This document shows positions 63,535 through 64,000 of a stretch of DNA of 64,000 nt, one piece after another (position 1 is the first letter of the stretch; each line of letters opens with the position of its first letter). Both the position numbers and the translations under genes were made by a program. The stretch spans positions 1,292,347-1,356,346 of the forward strand of contig CP091241.1 in NCBI GenBank assembly GCA_027627685.1, in the 5' to 3' direction. This DNA is from Hyphomonadaceae bacterium ML37 (GTDB lineage: Bacteria > Pseudomonadota > Alphaproteobacteria > Caulobacterales > Maricaulaceae). The notes beneath the pieces were generated by a model, which was given only the letters and a program-made list of their open reading frames with translations, ran no database searches and was not told the origin of the DNA.

Positions 63535-64000
63535 CTACGGCCTGAACACCTCCACCACGGCGCTGGTATCCACTGCGCCGCGCTGGGCGGCGCCGCCAAT
63601 CGTGTAGATGGCGCCGTCAATGGCGTGGGCGCCCAGGCCGTGGCGCGGGGTGGGCATGGTGCCGGCGGCTTCCCAGGCGTCTGCGCCAGCGCGCCAGGCC
63701 CAGACCTCGTCATACACTCCGCCGCCATCTTCAAACCACTCGCCGCCAAACACGTAGAGCGTCTCGCCCACGCTGGCGGCGGCCAGCCCGCCCGAGCCGT
63801 GCGGGCCGCGCGCAGGCCGGGGCAGGGGTGCGGCGATGCTCCAGCTATTGCTGGCCGGATCATAGACCTCGTGCACCGGCGTGTTGCCGCCCGAGACCGT
63901 GCGCCCGGCCACCACATGGATGCGCCCGTTCAGCACGGCGGCGGAAGCGGAGTTTCGGGCGCTGGGAGCCGGTGCACGCGTGGTCCAGTCGCCGCTGGCG
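63535..64000 (-). CDS. Kelch-repeat protein, N-terminal part outside the window
   Basis: The leftward frame is open to the right edge, so only the C-terminal 154 residues or so are seen. They contain kelch units with double-glycine strands: RIHVVAGR, TLYVFGGEW and AIYTIGGAA. A W-x-x-x-x-P-x-P-R spacing also recurs (SWSIAAPLPRPARG, AWEAAGTMPTPRHG). It resembles the secreted kelch protein at 24743-25750, though the two need not share a function. The signal peptide cannot be judged. Confidence 0.8.
   Translation of the reverse strand, partial: ASGDWTTRAPAPSARNSASAAVLNGRIHVVAGRTVSGGNTPVHEVYDPASNSWSIAAPLPRPARGPHGSGGLAAASVGETLYVFGGEWFEDGGGVYDEVWAWRAGADAWEAAGTMPTPRHGLGAHAIDGAIYTIGGAAQRGAVDTSAVVEVFRP

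Overview
The window looks like a chromosomal segment of a high-GC alphaproteobacterium, most likely a dimorphic or prosthecate member of the Maricaulales/Hyphomonadaceae group. The support is a SpmX-type polar muramidase, an alphaproteobacterial LexA box (GAAC-N7-GAAC) at ssb, a large TonB-dependent receptor, many lipoproteins, a P-protein type pheA, and the rpsM-rpsK-rpoA-rplQ and gyrA-coaD-peptidyl-prolyl isomerase-queA gene orders. No species can be named from the sequence alone.

Layout. 1-2.6 kb is the end of the ribosomal protein/RNA polymerase alpha operon, closed by a strong terminator. 3-11 kb holds a Do-type periplasmic protease, gyrA, coaD, two cyclophilins and queA, with two palindromic intergenic repeats. 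11-19.4 kb holds a pirin, a crotonase, and a TRAP transporter (dctPQM) divergent from a Tat-exported flavin amine oxidase across one palindromic operator, then a CpcT/CpeT-like protein and a TauD-like dioxygenase separated by a double hairpin. 19.5-32.5 kb is metabolism and envelope: biotin carboxylase subunit, small membrane proteins, lipB, an orphan fliN, tRNA-Leu, a kelch protein, spmX, isovaleryl-CoA dehydrogenase, a low-GC FAH-family gene, a cyclophilin lipoprotein and pheA behind a candidate attenuator.

32.5-42.3 kb is the most striking region. It is a compact integrated element of about 9.7 kb bounded by a perfect 46-bp direct repeat of the 3' part of tRNA-Val(UAC). All its intact genes read leftward: integrase, a small unknown protein, AlpA-like regulator, an initiator-like protein with four iterons inside its own gene, a helicase-loader-like protein, and then a full HK97-type head module (neck protein, large terminase, HNH nuclease, major capsid with delta domain, prohead protease, connector, portal). 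There is no tail, lysis or CI-like repressor gene and no recognisable small terminase. This matches the plan of capsid-forming phage satellites (cf-PICI-like) better than that of a complete prophage.

42.4-53.4 kb is a second coherent system. Leftward it encodes a TonB-dependent receptor, an exported alpha/beta hydrolase and a DASS/SLC13 dicarboxylate symporter. Rightward and divergent it encodes a tandem double-TetR regulator, an aspartase/fumarase-superfamily lyase with a signal peptide, and an exported M14 carboxypeptidase, the last three with 4-bp stop/start overlaps. A CE15-like esterase lipoprotein converges on them. I infer uptake and periplasmic breakdown of a carboxylate-bearing compound, possibly releasing fumarate for the symporter.

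53.5-64 kb is housekeeping: tRNA-Asp, a PuuD-like membrane protein, a serine hydrolase lipoprotein, Fe-superoxide dismutase, an NDUFAF6-like protein, aquaporin, uvrA and ssb divergent across a LexA box, a YdeI-like protein and a kelch gene cut by the window edge.
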